The position numbers and the translations under genes were made by a program. Under the pieces are notes generated by a model. That model made no database searches and was not told where the DNA came from. It worked only from the letters and a program-made list of their open reading frames with translations. From assembly GCF_002807015.1 (NCBI RefSeq), contig NZ_NIPO01000001.1, positions 1 through 64,000 of the forward strand: a stretch of 64,000 nucleotides of DNA, in the 5' to 3' direction. Shown in pieces: positions 1-8,247 of this stretch. The first letter of the stretch is position 1. Each line of letters starts with the position of its first letter. The DNA comes from Avrilella dinanensis (lineage in GTDB: Bacteria; Bacteroidota; Bacteroidia; Flavobacteriales; Flavobacteriaceae).

Positions 1-1
1 A

Positions 2-373
2 CTTCCTCTTCAGATTAACTGGCGGAATATAACAACTATTTTGATAAAATCCACCAACTATTTTTCAGTACATTACCATTTTTTAGAAAATAGAAGCATT
101 TGTTTGGCAGGAATTAATTTTCTATCGGTTCCTGCAAGAATGGCATTGCATTACTATCCTAAGATAAAACTTCCTGAAAAAACTGATTTTTTGCTGACGC
201 ACGCACCTCCAAAAGATATTTTAGACAATGGTTTTGGTTGTACTATTTTGAAAAAGTTCGTAAACAAATTAAAACCAAGCTATCATTTGTTTGGACATAT
301 ACACGAAACTGCCGGACAAACAATAAGCGAAAGTAAAACGATTTTTATGAATACATCTTTTATCAATAATTAA
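2..373 (+). CDS. Metallophosphoesterase, C-terminal part (5' end outside window)
   Basis: The reading frame is open from the first bases of the window, so this is the C-terminal ~123 residues of a longer protein. It shows THAPP followed by the metal-binding FGHIHE (GHxH) motif and an asparagine-rich end (TSFINN). This is the pattern of the small calcineurin-like phosphoesterases related to the MPPED family. The family uses two metal ions to hydrolyse phosphodiesters; the substrate cannot be told. The N-terminal metal ligands (DxH, GDxxD, GNHD) lie off the left edge. It converges on ppa with a shared terminator. Confidence 0.75.
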   Translation, partial: LPLQINWRNITTILIKSTNYFSVHYHFLENRSICLAGINFLSVPARMALHYYPKIKLPEKTDFLLTHAPPKDILDNGFGCTILKKFVNKLKPSYHLFGHIHETAGQTISESKTIFMNTSFINN

Positions 374-374
374 A

Positions 375-394
375 AAACCGCCTATTGGCGGTTT
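375..394. terminator. Intrinsic terminator between convergent genes
   Basis: An 8-bp perfect stem (AAACCGCC / GGCGGTTT) with a 4-base loop lies between two convergent stop codons. Read on the minus strand it is followed by six T residues, so it best serves ppa; on the plus strand the T tract is short. Confidence 0.8.
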
Positions 395-398
395 AAAT

Positions 399-923
399 TT
401 ATCTGATACTAAAAGATTTCTGTTTATCTTCCGGTAATTGAGCAAAACGTTCCTGACATTCTTTAATCATTGCGATGGCTGCCGCTTTGTCTCCAAAACC
501 GTTGGTTTCTACTTTTTTGTTTTCCAAATCCTTATACACTTTAAAGAAATGCTCGATTTCTTTGATAAGGTGTTTGTTGATGTCGCTCAAATCGTTTAAT
601 TCCCGCATTAACGGGTCGCCCATAGGCACACAGATAATTTTTTCGTCGTTTCCTTTATCGTCCGACATATAAAATACACCGATAGGTTTTACTTCCACCA
701 ATAATCCAGGAATAGTTGGCTCAGTTGCCAAAAGCAAAACGTCTAAAGGGTCGTTGTCCAACGCCAAAGTTTCAGGAATGAAACCGTAATCAGCTGGGTA
801 TTTCATTGATGAGAATAACAAACGGTCAAAACGCATCATTTTCAAATCAAAATCGAACTCGTATTTATTTCTGCTTCCTGCAGGTATTTCGATAAACACA
901 TCGAAAGTTGCTGTATCTGTCAT
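399..923 (-). CDS. ppa: Inorganic pyrophosphatase (family I, soluble)
   Basis: A 174-residue protein, the normal size for bacterial family I pyrophosphatase, which hydrolyses PPi to two phosphates in the cytoplasm and drives biosynthetic reactions forward. The family signature D-x-D-P-x-D-V is present as DNDPLDV at residues 56-62 and supplies the Mg-binding aspartates. KYEFD near residue 20 and the HFFKVYKDLE stretch near residue 128 also fit. The gene stands alone. Its -7 box lies 36 bases upstream, and the repeat element at 982-1141 begins only 16 bases beyond that box. Confidence 0.95.
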   Translation of the reverse strand: MTDTATFDVFIEIPAGSRNKYEFDFDLKMMRFDRLLFSSMKYPADYGFIPETLALDNDPLDVLLLATEPTIPGLLVEVKPIGVFYMSDDKGNDEKIICVPMGDPLMRELNDLSDINKHLIKEIEHFFKVYKDLENKKVETNGFGDKAAAIAMIKECQERFAQLPEDKQKSFSIR

Positions 924-958
924 AATAGTATAAATTTAACAAATCTTAAAAATCCCGA

Positions 959-966
959 CAAAGGTA
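959..966 (-). promoter_or_regulatory. Bacteroidota -7 box for ppa
   Basis: On the minus strand this reads TACCTTTG, a match to TAnnTTTG. The region where a -33 TTG would be expected, about 20 bases further upstream, falls inside the terminal inverted repeat of the inserted element at 982-1141, and no TTG is visible there. Confidence 0.6.
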
Positions 967-981
967 ATCAATTTTGTGTTA

Positions 982-1141
982 GAGCCTGTTTAAAATTTAT
1001 CTAATAATTTGTTTATGCTTCTTTTTGGTCATAACCGCGTTAAATTTTAAAACGATAGCTCTGCTATCCTTTGAAAATTTGCCTTGTTCTGCCTCAAAAA
1101 TAACCTATAAACATTTTTACAATACAAATTTAAACAGGCTC
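982..1141. mobile_element. 160-bp MITE-like element, copy 1
   Basis: The ends are inverted repeats: GAGCCTGTTTAAA at the left and its complement at the right, with further near-matching bases inside. A central hairpin occupies 1043-1079: a 17-base arm with 15 paired positions around the loop at 1060-1062. There is no coding capacity. A second copy at 31289-31448 has the same length and differs at one base, position 1060 (T here, C there). The flanks are TTA on the left and TAA on the right, so a duplicated target is at most TA here. The GAG... ends and T-n-A flanks resemble IS5-group (IS1031-like) insertion sites, but that family assignment is an inference. Confidence 0.85.
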
Positions 1142-1151
1142 TAAAGACAGT

Positions 1152-1625
1152 TTATTTTTTAAAAAATCCGCCAAGCATATCGCCTAATTTTCCATTGGTT
1201 ACAGCTGCCATAGCATCTTTTAAATCCAGTTTTCCGTCGCCGTTCTGGTCAAGTCCGGCAGCACCTGCCATGCTCATCAAATCCGAAAGTTCAAATTTTC
1301 CATCTTTCACTCCCGCGATAACAGCGCTGATTAACTGCGGAATAACTGAACCGGCAAATTGGTTAGACGTTGTACTGTCCAAACCAACTTTTTTGGTCAG
1401 GTTACCACTCAGATTTTCAATAATACTACCAATCATCGGGTTGGAAGCCAAAGCATTCACATTGGTATTTTCCCCAAGGTTTAGTAAATCGGTCAGGTTA
1501 CCGCTTTTGAATCCTTCCACTAATGAGTTTCCGGTTTCTTTTGCCACTTCAGCTACTTTAGATTCACTGGTTTGGTTCAGGTTCTGTTTAGTGAATTGCT
1601 CCACCATTTGCATTAATTCATTCAT
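1152..1625 (-). CDS. Conserved hypothetical protein with EF-hand-like loop (DUF937-like)
   Basis: A 157-residue protein without a signal peptide or membrane segment. It is mostly short amphipathic helices with many Gly, Asn and Ser, the look of YidB/DUF937-type proteins. Residues ~125-138 contain an EF-hand-like calcium loop (DQNGDGKLDLKDAM). It ends in GGFFKK. The function is unknown. It lies 10 bases downstream of the acyl-CoA reductase gene on the same strand and is probably cotranscribed with it. A MITE-like element starts 10 bases after its stop codon. Confidence 0.7.
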   Translation of the reverse strand: MNELMQMVEQFTKQNLNQTSESKVAEVAKETGNSLVEGFKSGNLTDLLNLGENTNVNALASNPMIGSIIENLSGNLTKKVGLDSTTSNQFAGSVIPQLISAVIAGVKDGKFELSDLMSMAGAAGLDQNGDGKLDLKDAMAAVTNGKLGDMLGGFFKK

Positions 1626-1635
1626 AACAATTTAT

Positions 1636-2691
1636 TTATAATTTGGTTAAAAAATTCATTGTATCCACTCCGTCTGCATAGTCCCAAAGCTGTGGAGACT
1701 GGGTTGTTCCGAACGGAATACTCCCATCAATCCACCCAGATGAAACTACACATTGGATTTGATTTTTTCGAGCTTCCAAGGTAGTAAAAATTTCTTTTTC
1801 TTTTTCATATCGCTCATAAAAAATTGTAGAAATCGGCGAAACCATCGCTTCACTTTCCCGCAGCGTCAGAAAACCGTTATCTAAAATCTTGTATTCGCTC
1901 ATCAGAAAAACGGCTTTGTTGTAATCGTAATTATTGGCGTATTTCTCGTAATTAATCAAATCTGCATAGGTAAAAACCGCTTCAAAAAAATCTTTGAAAT
2001 CATAGTCTTTCGGCACGAGCAATTTGGACACATTACGGCAGCCCAATCCATAATATCTGAAAATATCTTCGCCCAATTGTGTTAATTCCTCCGCTGATTC
2101 TTTTCCGGTTAAAACCGCAACCGAATTTCGGTTTTGTCTGATGATATTGGGATATTTTCCGAAATAATAATCGAAATATCTTGCGGTATTGTTGCTTCCG
2201 GTGGCAATAACGGCATCGAAATCGGTAAACTGTTCTTTTGTAATCTCGATTCTATCCGCAAATTCAGGTTCAATTTTTTTCAGGTATTCCAGCAAAAAAG
2301 GAATCATTTTCTGGTCGTTTGACGATAATTTTATCAAAGCAATATTGCCCGACATCAGCACCGATAACACATCGTGAAAGCCAACCATCGGAATATTTCC
2401 TGCCAAAATCAACCCTACTTTTTTCAACGGTTCACGGCTCAAATCATAAGCCGAAATCCATCGCCGGATATTTTCTTCCTGCAAAGCATCTGCCCAACTC
2501 TTACAGGCGTGTGTAACCTGCTCTAAAGTAAACCAACCATTGTGATATTTAGAATCATTTAAAATTTGAACAAAATCATCGAAGAAAATATCATTAAAAT
2601 CTGCATTATTTTGCTCAAAATCTGTGTTTTGAAACTGTCTTAAAAATTTGCCGAGTGTGACGAATGCATTTATTTTTGTTTCTGCTAACAT
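1636..2691 (-). CDS. Acyl-CoA reductase (LuxC family)
   Basis: A 351-residue protein of the LuxC/acyl-CoA reductase family of the aldehyde dehydrogenase superfamily, which reduces activated acyl groups to aldehydes with NADPH. Visible features are the glycine-rich LAGNIPMVGFHDVL stretch (residues ~96-110), ATGSNNTARYFDYYF (~163-177), and GCRNVS with Cys218 as the likely acyl-accepting residue. The physiological substrate is not known for this group. It is divergent from the ferredoxin gene at 2765, an arrangement consistent with an electron donor nearby. Confidence 0.85.
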   Translation of the reverse strand: MLAETKINAFVTLGKFLRQFQNTDFEQNNADFNDIFFDDFVQILNDSKYHNGWFTLEQVTHACKSWADALQEENIRRWISAYDLSREPLKKVGLILAGNIPMVGFHDVLSVLMSGNIALIKLSSNDQKMIPFLLEYLKKIEPEFADRIEITKEQFTDFDAVIATGSNNTARYFDYYFGKYPNIIRQNRNSVAVLTGKESAEELTQLGEDIFRYYGLGCRNVSKLLVPKDYDFKDFFEAVFTYADLINYEKYANNYDYNKAVFLMSEYKILDNGFLTLRESEAMVSPISTIFYERYEKEKEIFTTLEARKNQIQCVVSSGWIDGSIPFGTTQSPQLWDYADGVDTMNFLTKL

Positions 2692-2696
2692 AGTTG

Positions 2697-2728
2697 TTTG
2701 GTTGAGAATACTTATTGCCGTAAATTTG
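2697..2728 (+). promoter_or_regulatory. Promoter of the ferredoxin gene
   Basis: TTTG at 2697-2700, 20 bases, then TAAATTTG at 2721-2728. This is the Bacteroidota primary promoter pattern, 36 bases ahead of the ATG. Confidence 0.7.
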
Positions 2729-2764
2729 TGGTAAAGTTAATTAATTAATTTAAAAAAAACCGCT

Positions 2765-3115
2765 ATGGCTATCATTATAACAGACGATTGTATCAACTGC
2801 GGGGCTTGCGAACCGGAATGCCCAAATACGGCGATTTATGAGGGTGCCGACGATTGGCGATACAAAGACGGTACTGCCCTCAGAGGCAAAGTGACTTTAC
2901 CTGACGGCACCGAAGTGGACGCTGAGGAAGCTCAGGAACCTATCTCTGACGATATTTATTTTATTGTTCCAAGCAAATGTACCGAATGTAAAGGTTTTCA
3001 CGAAGAGCCACAGTGTGCTGCGGTTTGCCCGGTCGATTGCTGTGTTCCGGACGAAGATCGGGTGGAATCTGAGGAAATTTTATTGGAAAGACAAGCATTT
3101 CTACACAACGAATAA
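2765..3115 (+). CDS. Ferredoxin with two 4Fe-4S clusters
   Basis: A 116-residue cytoplasmic electron carrier. The first cluster site is C9-x2-C12-x2-C15-x3-C19. The second is the long-spaced type C72-x2-C75-x8-C84-x3-C88, with further cysteines at 92 and 93. The spacing and the acidic insert between the clusters match the YfhL/dicluster ferredoxins common in Bacteroidota. It is divergent from the acyl-CoA reductase gene and sits 9 bases before a lipoprotein gene. Its redox partner is not shown by the sequence. Confidence 0.92.
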   Translation: MAIIITDDCINCGACEPECPNTAIYEGADDWRYKDGTALRGKVTLPDGTEVDAEEAQEPISDDIYFIVPSKCTECKGFHEEPQCAAVCPVDCCVPDEDRVESEEILLERQAFLHNE

Positions 3116-3124
3116 TTAAAAAAA

Positions 3125-3892
3125 ATGAAGATTTTTTTCTGGATTCCTATTATTGCATTATCTCTGACGGCCTGTAAATCAGGAAACAACCAATCAAGCA
3201 ATAAGAGTAACACCCAACCTGACGAAATCATTGGCAGATGGGAGCTTGTGGAACAAACCAATATAAAAAATCCGGGAAAATCTTATCCGGAAGGATTGCC
3301 GGTTTTGTCTTTTGAAGAAAGAGGAAACAAAATCATGATTTATGGTTATGACGGTTGTAACCAAATCCGTACTGCCGTAAAAGTGCGAAAAAGCGGTACT
3401 ATTCAGTTTGATGCAGAACAATGGGTAAGTACTTTTATGAATTGTGACAATGTAGCTGACGAAAGCTTTAAACAAGCGGTTTTATCAGCCGAAAGTTATT
3501 CAATTGACGGAAATTATCTGACATTAAAAAGTGAGTCGGCAGAATTGCGTTTTTTCAGAATCGCACTCAACGGCAAATGGACATTAAGCAAGTTATACAA
3601 CACTAAACCGACCGTTGCGGAATTGTTTCCGTACAGAAAACCTTTTATACAAATCAATATTAACTCTTTGGAATTCAACGGGCATACTGCTTGTAATGTC
3701 ATTCAGGGAAAAGTTTTGATTCATGCTAATGAAATGCGTTTTTCCAATGTTATCAGCACCGAAATTTACTGCGAAAACAAAGGCGAAAAGCTTTTTATAG
3801 ATGCGTTAAATCAAATTAGCCGGTATGAATTGTCAGGTAATAAATTACTGCTGTATAAAGACCAGAAATTATTGATGGAATTAGAGAAGTAG
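3125..3892 (+). CDS. Lipoprotein with two META (HslJ-like) domains
   Basis: A 255-residue protein. The signal peptide ends in the lipobox LTAC with the lipidated Cys at 17. The mature part has two copies of a META-type beta fold. The first (~40-140) carries GCN in GYDGCNQI, and the second (~148-255) carries ACN in GHTACNVI. Each starts with a W-x-L element (GRWELVEQ, GKWTLSKL). META/HslJ domains are envelope proteins of poorly known function. It probably shares the ferredoxin promoter. Confidence 0.85.
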   Translation: MKIFFWIPIIALSLTACKSGNNQSSNKSNTQPDEIIGRWELVEQTNIKNPGKSYPEGLPVLSFEERGNKIMIYGYDGCNQIRTAVKVRKSGTIQFDAEQWVSTFMNCDNVADESFKQAVLSAESYSIDGNYLTLKSESAELRFFRIALNGKWTLSKLYNTKPTVAELFPYRKPFIQININSLEFNGHTACNVIQGKVLIHANEMRFSNVISTEIYCENKGEKLFIDALNQISRYELSGNKLLLYKDQKLLMELEK

Positions 3893-3902
3893 TATTTAGT
3901 TT

Positions 3903-4006
3903 ATTCGCTAATTTGCATATTCGCATATTTGCTAATTTGCATATTCGCTAATTCGCATATTTGCCAATCAACCAATTCGCTTATCTGTTGATTTATTAAT
4001 TTGCTG
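3903..4006. repeat. Degenerate octamer array, 13 units
   Basis: Thirteen consecutive 8-base words in exact phase, mostly of the form ATTYGCWW (for example ATTCGCTA, ATTTGCAT, ATTCGCAT, ATTTGCCA). The last five are more divergent (ATCAACCA, ATTCGCTT, ATCTGTTG, ATTTATTA, ATTTGCTG). There is no dyad symmetry and no open frame. Related octamer strings occur at 30461-30515 and 49080-49119. Confidence 0.85.
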
Positions 4007-4034
4007 AATAGATTTTAGTATTCGTTTTTTAAGT

Positions 4035-4070
4035 AAAACGGGAGGAGTCTTTTTCAAAACCCTTCCCGCC
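4035..4070 (-). terminator. Probable terminator of the surface operon
   Basis: CGGGA/TCCCG plus two further G-C pairs across a one-base bulge form a stem after the last gene of the operon, followed by UUUU on the minus strand. The long loop makes it weak. Confidence 0.45.
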
Positions 4071-4093
4071 TTTTTAAAATTATTCATATGCTA

Positions 4094-6034
4094 TTACAAT
4101 TCTGTAATAATAAATTCACTTCTTCTGTTTTCCTGATGTTGCTCTTCCGTACACTCCACCTCATCGGTACAGTTATTAATCAAGCTGGTTTCCCCATAAC
4201 CTTTGCCTGTAAGTCTATCTCTTTCAACGCCATGTGCTACCAGCCAATCAATAGTAGCTTTGGCCCTGTGGTCAGACAAGTTTTGGTTATATTGATGTGT
4301 ACCTCTGCTGTCGGTATGTGAACGCACATCTATTTTCATTGTCGGATAAAGATTCAATACTTCTAATACTTTAGCCAGTTCTACCTCAGCTTTTGTATTG
4401 ATTTCAGATTTGTCAAAATCAAAATAAATGACATTTTCAATTTCAAATATTTTCGCTAAATCATCTCCTTCTTTAACCTCTACTACTTTTTTCTCCATAA
4501 ATATTGTTCGATATTGCACTCCAGATTCTTCCGGTAAAATCACAGATTCTTCTTCGGTGTTATAATCGTCGTGTTCAGCTCTGATAAATACAATATCACC
4601 CGGATTAACTCCTTCTATGTTTAAATTGCTAAACGAACCGTCAAACGAAGTATTACCTGATGTAAGTAGATCAAAATTATCATTGAATATGGATATTTTA
4701 GCATTCGGAATATGCTCCAAACTTTCTTCATCCTTCACCAATCCTTCAAAAATCTGATAATATGGTTCTTCATCTGAAATAATATCGGTTATTTCATAAA
4801 TATCATCTCGTCCTGTTCCATCTGGTCGATTGGAACTGAAGAAACCTGTTTTTAAATCGTTGTTGATATAAATGCTGAAATCATCGTAAGGCGAATTAAT
4901 TCCTTTTCCGAGATTTTCAACTTTTGCTTGTTCGTCTGACAAATCCAACTGAAAAAAATCCAGTCCGCCCAAACCTAAATGACCGTCTGATGAAAAATAC
5001 AAGCGGTTATCTGCCGATACAAACGGAAAACTTTCCCTGCCTTCGGTATTAACCGGCTTTCCCAGATTTACCGGCTGACCGTAACTGGCATGATTTGCCA
5101 TAATGGCAACTTTGTATATATCTGACTGACCAATGGTTCCGGGCATATTGGAGGAAAAATATAATTCACGTTCGTCAGGACTCATTGTCGGGTGCGTACA
5201 GCTATATTCGTTGCTGTTGAATGGCAACTCTTCTACATTAGTCCATTTCCCTTCAACATTTTCGGCTCTGAAAATCTTCAGGATTGTTTGGTCTTTGTAA
5301 ACCACTCCATCACGCTCTTCAGCTTTTACCTTAAAACTTTGTGTGAAATAGGCAAACCGACCATCTTTAGTGAATATCGCATTGGACGTATGATAACGAC
5401 TTCTTGTCAATTCAAAATAATTGGTTTTGCCGTTTTCATCGACCATAAACAAATTAAAAAAAGGTTGTCCGTCCCAGGTATTTTCATCTTTAAAAGGTCC
5501 TCTTACCGGCTTGGCAGAACTAAACACAACGTTTTGGTTGTAAAAAGCTACTCCAAAATCCGAGTAGCTTGTGTTAAAATCTGCCAATTGATAAAAAAAA
5601 CGTTGAGGTAATTCTTCAATTTCATTCAGGTAAGACTGATTTTCATTGAACATCTTTCCCCGGCTGTCTTCCTTTTTTAATTCATGGAATTTTTTCAGGT
5701 ATTTGTCTGCCTTATCATATTCGCCAATGGATTTGAGCGATTGGGCATATCTGAAATAAATTTCAGTATCCACTTCTTCCTCTGCCATTTCAAACAGTTG
5801 CCCATACCATTTTGCCGATTCTTCGTAGTTGGCGGTAAAATAATGAGCGTTACCTAATTTGGTCAGCAGCTCTTCGGAAGCATATCCTTTGTCTGCGAGT
5901 TTGGTATATATACTTATCGCATCGATGTAAGCGGAGTTTTCATATTTGGTATCCGCTTTCTTTTCTTTCATTTCCTGCCCAAAAGCCGTAAAGCAAAAGG
6001 CAGACATGAGTATTACAAGTATTTTTTTGTTCAT
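4094..6034 (-). CDS. OmpA-family protein with TPR, PD40 propeller and carboxypeptidase-regulatory domains
   Basis: A 646-residue protein with a signal peptide ending near Gly-Gln at residue 20. Domains in order: TPR-like helices (~28-125), a WD40-like PD40 beta propeller (~150-430) with repeated YFSS motifs (LYFSSNMPG, LYFSSDGHLG, GFFSSNRPDGTG), a CarboxypepD_reg-like beta domain (~440-520), and a C-terminal OmpA peptidoglycan-binding domain (~535-646) with IYFDFDKSEI and NxxLSDHRA. This architecture typically sits beside PorP/SprF genes and is thought to anchor the outer-membrane machinery of particular type IX substrates to peptidoglycan. It is the last gene of the operon, three bases after the SprF-like gene. 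Confidence 0.92.
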   Translation of the reverse strand: MNKKILVILMSAFCFTAFGQEMKEKKADTKYENSAYIDAISIYTKLADKGYASEELLTKLGNAHYFTANYEESAKWYGQLFEMAEEEVDTEIYFRYAQSLKSIGEYDKADKYLKKFHELKKEDSRGKMFNENQSYLNEIEELPQRFFYQLADFNTSYSDFGVAFYNQNVVFSSAKPVRGPFKDENTWDGQPFFNLFMVDENGKTNYFELTRSRYHTSNAIFTKDGRFAYFTQSFKVKAEERDGVVYKDQTILKIFRAENVEGKWTNVEELPFNSNEYSCTHPTMSPDERELYFSSNMPGTIGQSDIYKVAIMANHASYGQPVNLGKPVNTEGRESFPFVSADNRLYFSSDGHLGLGGLDFFQLDLSDEQAKVENLGKGINSPYDDFSIYINNDLKTGFFSSNRPDGTGRDDIYEITDIISDEEPYYQIFEGLVKDEESLEHIPNAKISIFNDNFDLLTSGNTSFDGSFSNLNIEGVNPGDIVFIRAEHDDYNTEEESVILPEESGVQYRTIFMEKKVVEVKEGDDLAKIFEIENVIYFDFDKSEINTKAEVELAKVLEVLNLYPTMKIDVRSHTDSRGTHQYNQNLSDHRAKATIDWLVAHGVERDRLTGKGYGETSLINNCTDEVECTEEQHQENRRSEFIITEL

Positions 6035-6037
6035 AAT

Positions 6038-6958
6038 CTAAAAGAATCTTGGTGAAACAACTCGGTTGTGTCTGTTAAACAATTCAAATCTTACCAAAAA
6101 CTCATGCGAGCCTGAGCTGTAATTAGCCAAAGGTTTGGTATCAGCATCGTAAGAATAACCGATAAAAACCTGATCCGTCAACTGGAAGCCTACTAAACCG
6201 CTGAATGCCGCGTCCCATCTGTATGCCACTCCGATAGTGAGCTTGTCGTACAGCAGAAAATTGGCTGTTGCATCGAGCTGCAAAGGTGCACCGGAAATAA
6301 TTTTGGCAATCACTGCCGGCTTAAACTTGACTTCTCTCGAAATATCAAAAACATGCCCCGCTGTGGCATAAATATGTGCTTTCTGGCTCATGGTAGATTT
6401 GATATTATCATCATATCTGGTTGAACTCAGCAACAAAGGTGCAGAAACGCCCACATAGGTTTTGTCGGAATACAAAAACAACCCGGCTCCGACATTGGGC
6501 GTAAACTTATTTTCGATATTGTCGCCAACTTCTGTCGGGTCGGCAATAATTAGCTTATTATAATCTACATTCAGTAAATTGGCTGACCCTTTCAATCCGA
6601 ATGCCAACCGGAAATCGCGGGAAACATCAATGGTGTAGGAGAAATCTACTGCGAGCGTATTTTCGTCCATAGCACCCAAAGCATCATTCTGAAATGAAAC
6701 CCCCAACCCTATTCTCGAATTATACAAAGGCGTGTGTGCCGAGAAATTGATAGTTTGCGGAGCACCTTCCACACCAACCCATTGGGTGCGGTAATGTCCG
6801 AAAACAGACAACGCATCTCTTGCCCCGGCATACGCCGGATTCACACTTATTGGGTTGTACATATACTGTGTAAACTGCGGTTCTTGCTGAGCCATCATAT
6901 AACCGGAGCTCATCATAAACACACACAGAGTTACTTTTTTTATCGCTTTTAAAATCAT
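6038..6958 (-). CDS. PorP/SprF family type IX secretion membrane protein
   Basis: A 306-residue protein with a signal peptide (MMAQ at residues 21-24). The mature start has the family hallmark Q-x-P-Q-F-[ST]-Q-Y-M-x-N-P-x-x-x-N-P-A-Y-A-G (residues ~25-46), followed by alternating amphipathic beta strands of an outer-membrane barrel. SprF/PorP paralogues are each dedicated to secreting or attaching a particular large adhesin or type B CTD protein. It lies three bases after the type B CTD gene and three before the OmpA gene, so translational coupling is likely. Confidence 0.95.
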   Translation of the reverse strand: MILKAIKKVTLCVFMMSSGYMMAQQEPQFTQYMYNPISVNPAYAGARDALSVFGHYRTQWVGVEGAPQTINFSAHTPLYNSRIGLGVSFQNDALGAMDENTLAVDFSYTIDVSRDFRLAFGLKGSANLLNVDYNKLIIADPTEVGDNIENKFTPNVGAGLFLYSDKTYVGVSAPLLLSSTRYDDNIKSTMSQKAHIYATAGHVFDISREVKFKPAVIAKIISGAPLQLDATANFLLYDKLTIGVAYRWDAAFSGLVGFQLTDQVFIGYSYDADTKPLANYSSGSHEFLVRFELFNRHNRVVSPRFF

Positions 6959-6961
6959 AGT

Positions 6962-8230
6962 CTAATCGTTTTCTAAGTGAATATAACCTACCTTCTTAAT
7001 TCTCTGAGAAACACCGTCGTTATCGGTTTTTTCATATACCAGAATGTAGTAATATGTACCTGATGGCAACTTGTTGCTTCCGGAAACTGTTGCTCTGCCT
7101 TCAGAATAGCCTTTGAAGACATTGCCATTGCTTCCATAATTGGTAGTTTCATACACCTTTACCCCATAGCGGTTAAAAACCTCCAGCTGATTATTCGGAT
7201 ATCGATCAATATTGTCGATCAGTAAATAATCATTTTTGTCATTACCGTTTGATGAAACATAGTTGTACACCACTACATCGTCGGGCAGGATTACATTTGG
7301 TTTCGCTAATCCTAAGGTAAAAACACCATAACCTTCGGCAGGTACAGAAGTCGTTACGGTTTGGTTACCGTTATCAACGATTCCGCCTTCATCTACCCAA
7401 AGGTTTTTATCGGAATCCCAACGAACTACCCGCAAGTTTTCCGTTTCTCTCAAAAGTTCTGCCGGAGTAGTTTCGTCGTGCCATGACAAAGTAACGATAA
7501 CCGTTTCTTGTCCGCCCGTATTACTCAATTCCCAATACTCCTGATTGTCGATTACCCGCAACACGCCCATTTTGTTTTCCTGTGGAAATCTCACGGTTGG
7601 GTTTTCCAGCTTGTATCTAGATACAAAATAATTTTGCGTAGCGGCTGACTGTGCTATGCCAAGCGGTCGATAATAATCGTCTTTACCAATAGGAAAAGTA
7701 AACTGATTACGTCCTTCTTTTTCCACACTACCGATAACAAAACTGTCGTCGGAAGCTTCCAATGCCATAGCTTGATCTCCAAAAAGCATCGCCCCGCCAC
7801 TTAGCGAGTCAATAGCTACGATACCGTGTTTGAAATAGGAATTTCCTCTGATAACAAAATCGTTCTGAAGTCTTACCGCATTAGCCGTGCTGGTAGTATT
7901 AAACTCAATGTTTTGAAATAATGACGGTGAATCGCCTGCTGCCAAATGGTTTACGCCTTTGAAAATGGTTAGCCCAGATGATCTGCCGGGTGTAAAACCC
8001 ACCATACCAAGGTTTTCATAATCCTGATTAACCTCCAACGTTCCATCATTTATCAACACACCATCGGCTGTATTGACAAAGTCAAAATGAGTGGAAACCA
8101 AACTGTTTGGCAGAATGTACAATTCGCCTTTATTGATGGTTATTGTTTCGGTGGTTTGGGCGAAAGCAGCACCTCCTAACATTAAAGTTACTGTCAGCAA
8201 ACCAATTTTATTTATAGTTCTTTTTTTCAT
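6962..8230 (-). CDS. Secreted protein with type B (CHU_C/gliding-associated) C-terminal sorting domain
   Basis: A 422-residue protein. It has a signal peptide (...GGAAFAQ) and then a beta-rich body resembling hemagglutinin/adhesin shafts. Its last ~90 residues are typical of the type IX type B sorting domain: NDKNDYLLIDNIDRYPNNQLEVFNRYG-type core, YETTNYGSNGNVFKGYSEG, LPSGTYYYILVYE and KKVGYIHL. Type B domains depend on a PorP/SprF partner, and that partner is the next gene. It is much shorter than SprB-type adhesins, so it may be a cap or anchor for the larger products encoded upstream in the same operon. Confidence 0.88.
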   Translation of the reverse strand: MKKRTINKIGLLTVTLMLGGAAFAQTTETITINKGELYILPNSLVSTHFDFVNTADGVLINDGTLEVNQDYENLGMVGFTPGRSSGLTIFKGVNHLAAGDSPSLFQNIEFNTTSTANAVRLQNDFVIRGNSYFKHGIVAIDSLSGGAMLFGDQAMALEASDDSFVIGSVEKEGRNQFTFPIGKDDYYRPLGIAQSAATQNYFVSRYKLENPTVRFPQENKMGVLRVIDNQEYWELSNTGGQETVIVTLSWHDETTPAELLRETENLRVVRWDSDKNLWVDEGGIVDNGNQTVTTSVPAEGYGVFTLGLAKPNVILPDDVVVYNYVSSNGNDKNDYLLIDNIDRYPNNQLEVFNRYGVKVYETTNYGSNGNVFKGYSEGRATVSGSNKLPSGTYYYILVYEKTDNDGVSQRIKKVGYIHLEND

Positions 8231-8247
8231 GACTTTAAAGTTTAGGA

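Noticed and set aside
1195-1641. 148-codon plus-strand reading frame opposite the DUF937-like gene
   Set aside because: Antisense to a better-supported protein; composition is that of a reverse-complement shadow and no promoter precedes it.
3903-4006. CRISPR-like array
   Set aside because: Units are 8 bases with no spacers, repeats are degenerate, and there are no cas genes in the window.
6962-8230. SprB-type giant gliding adhesin
   Set aside because: At 422 residues it is far too short; only the type B sorting domain is shared.
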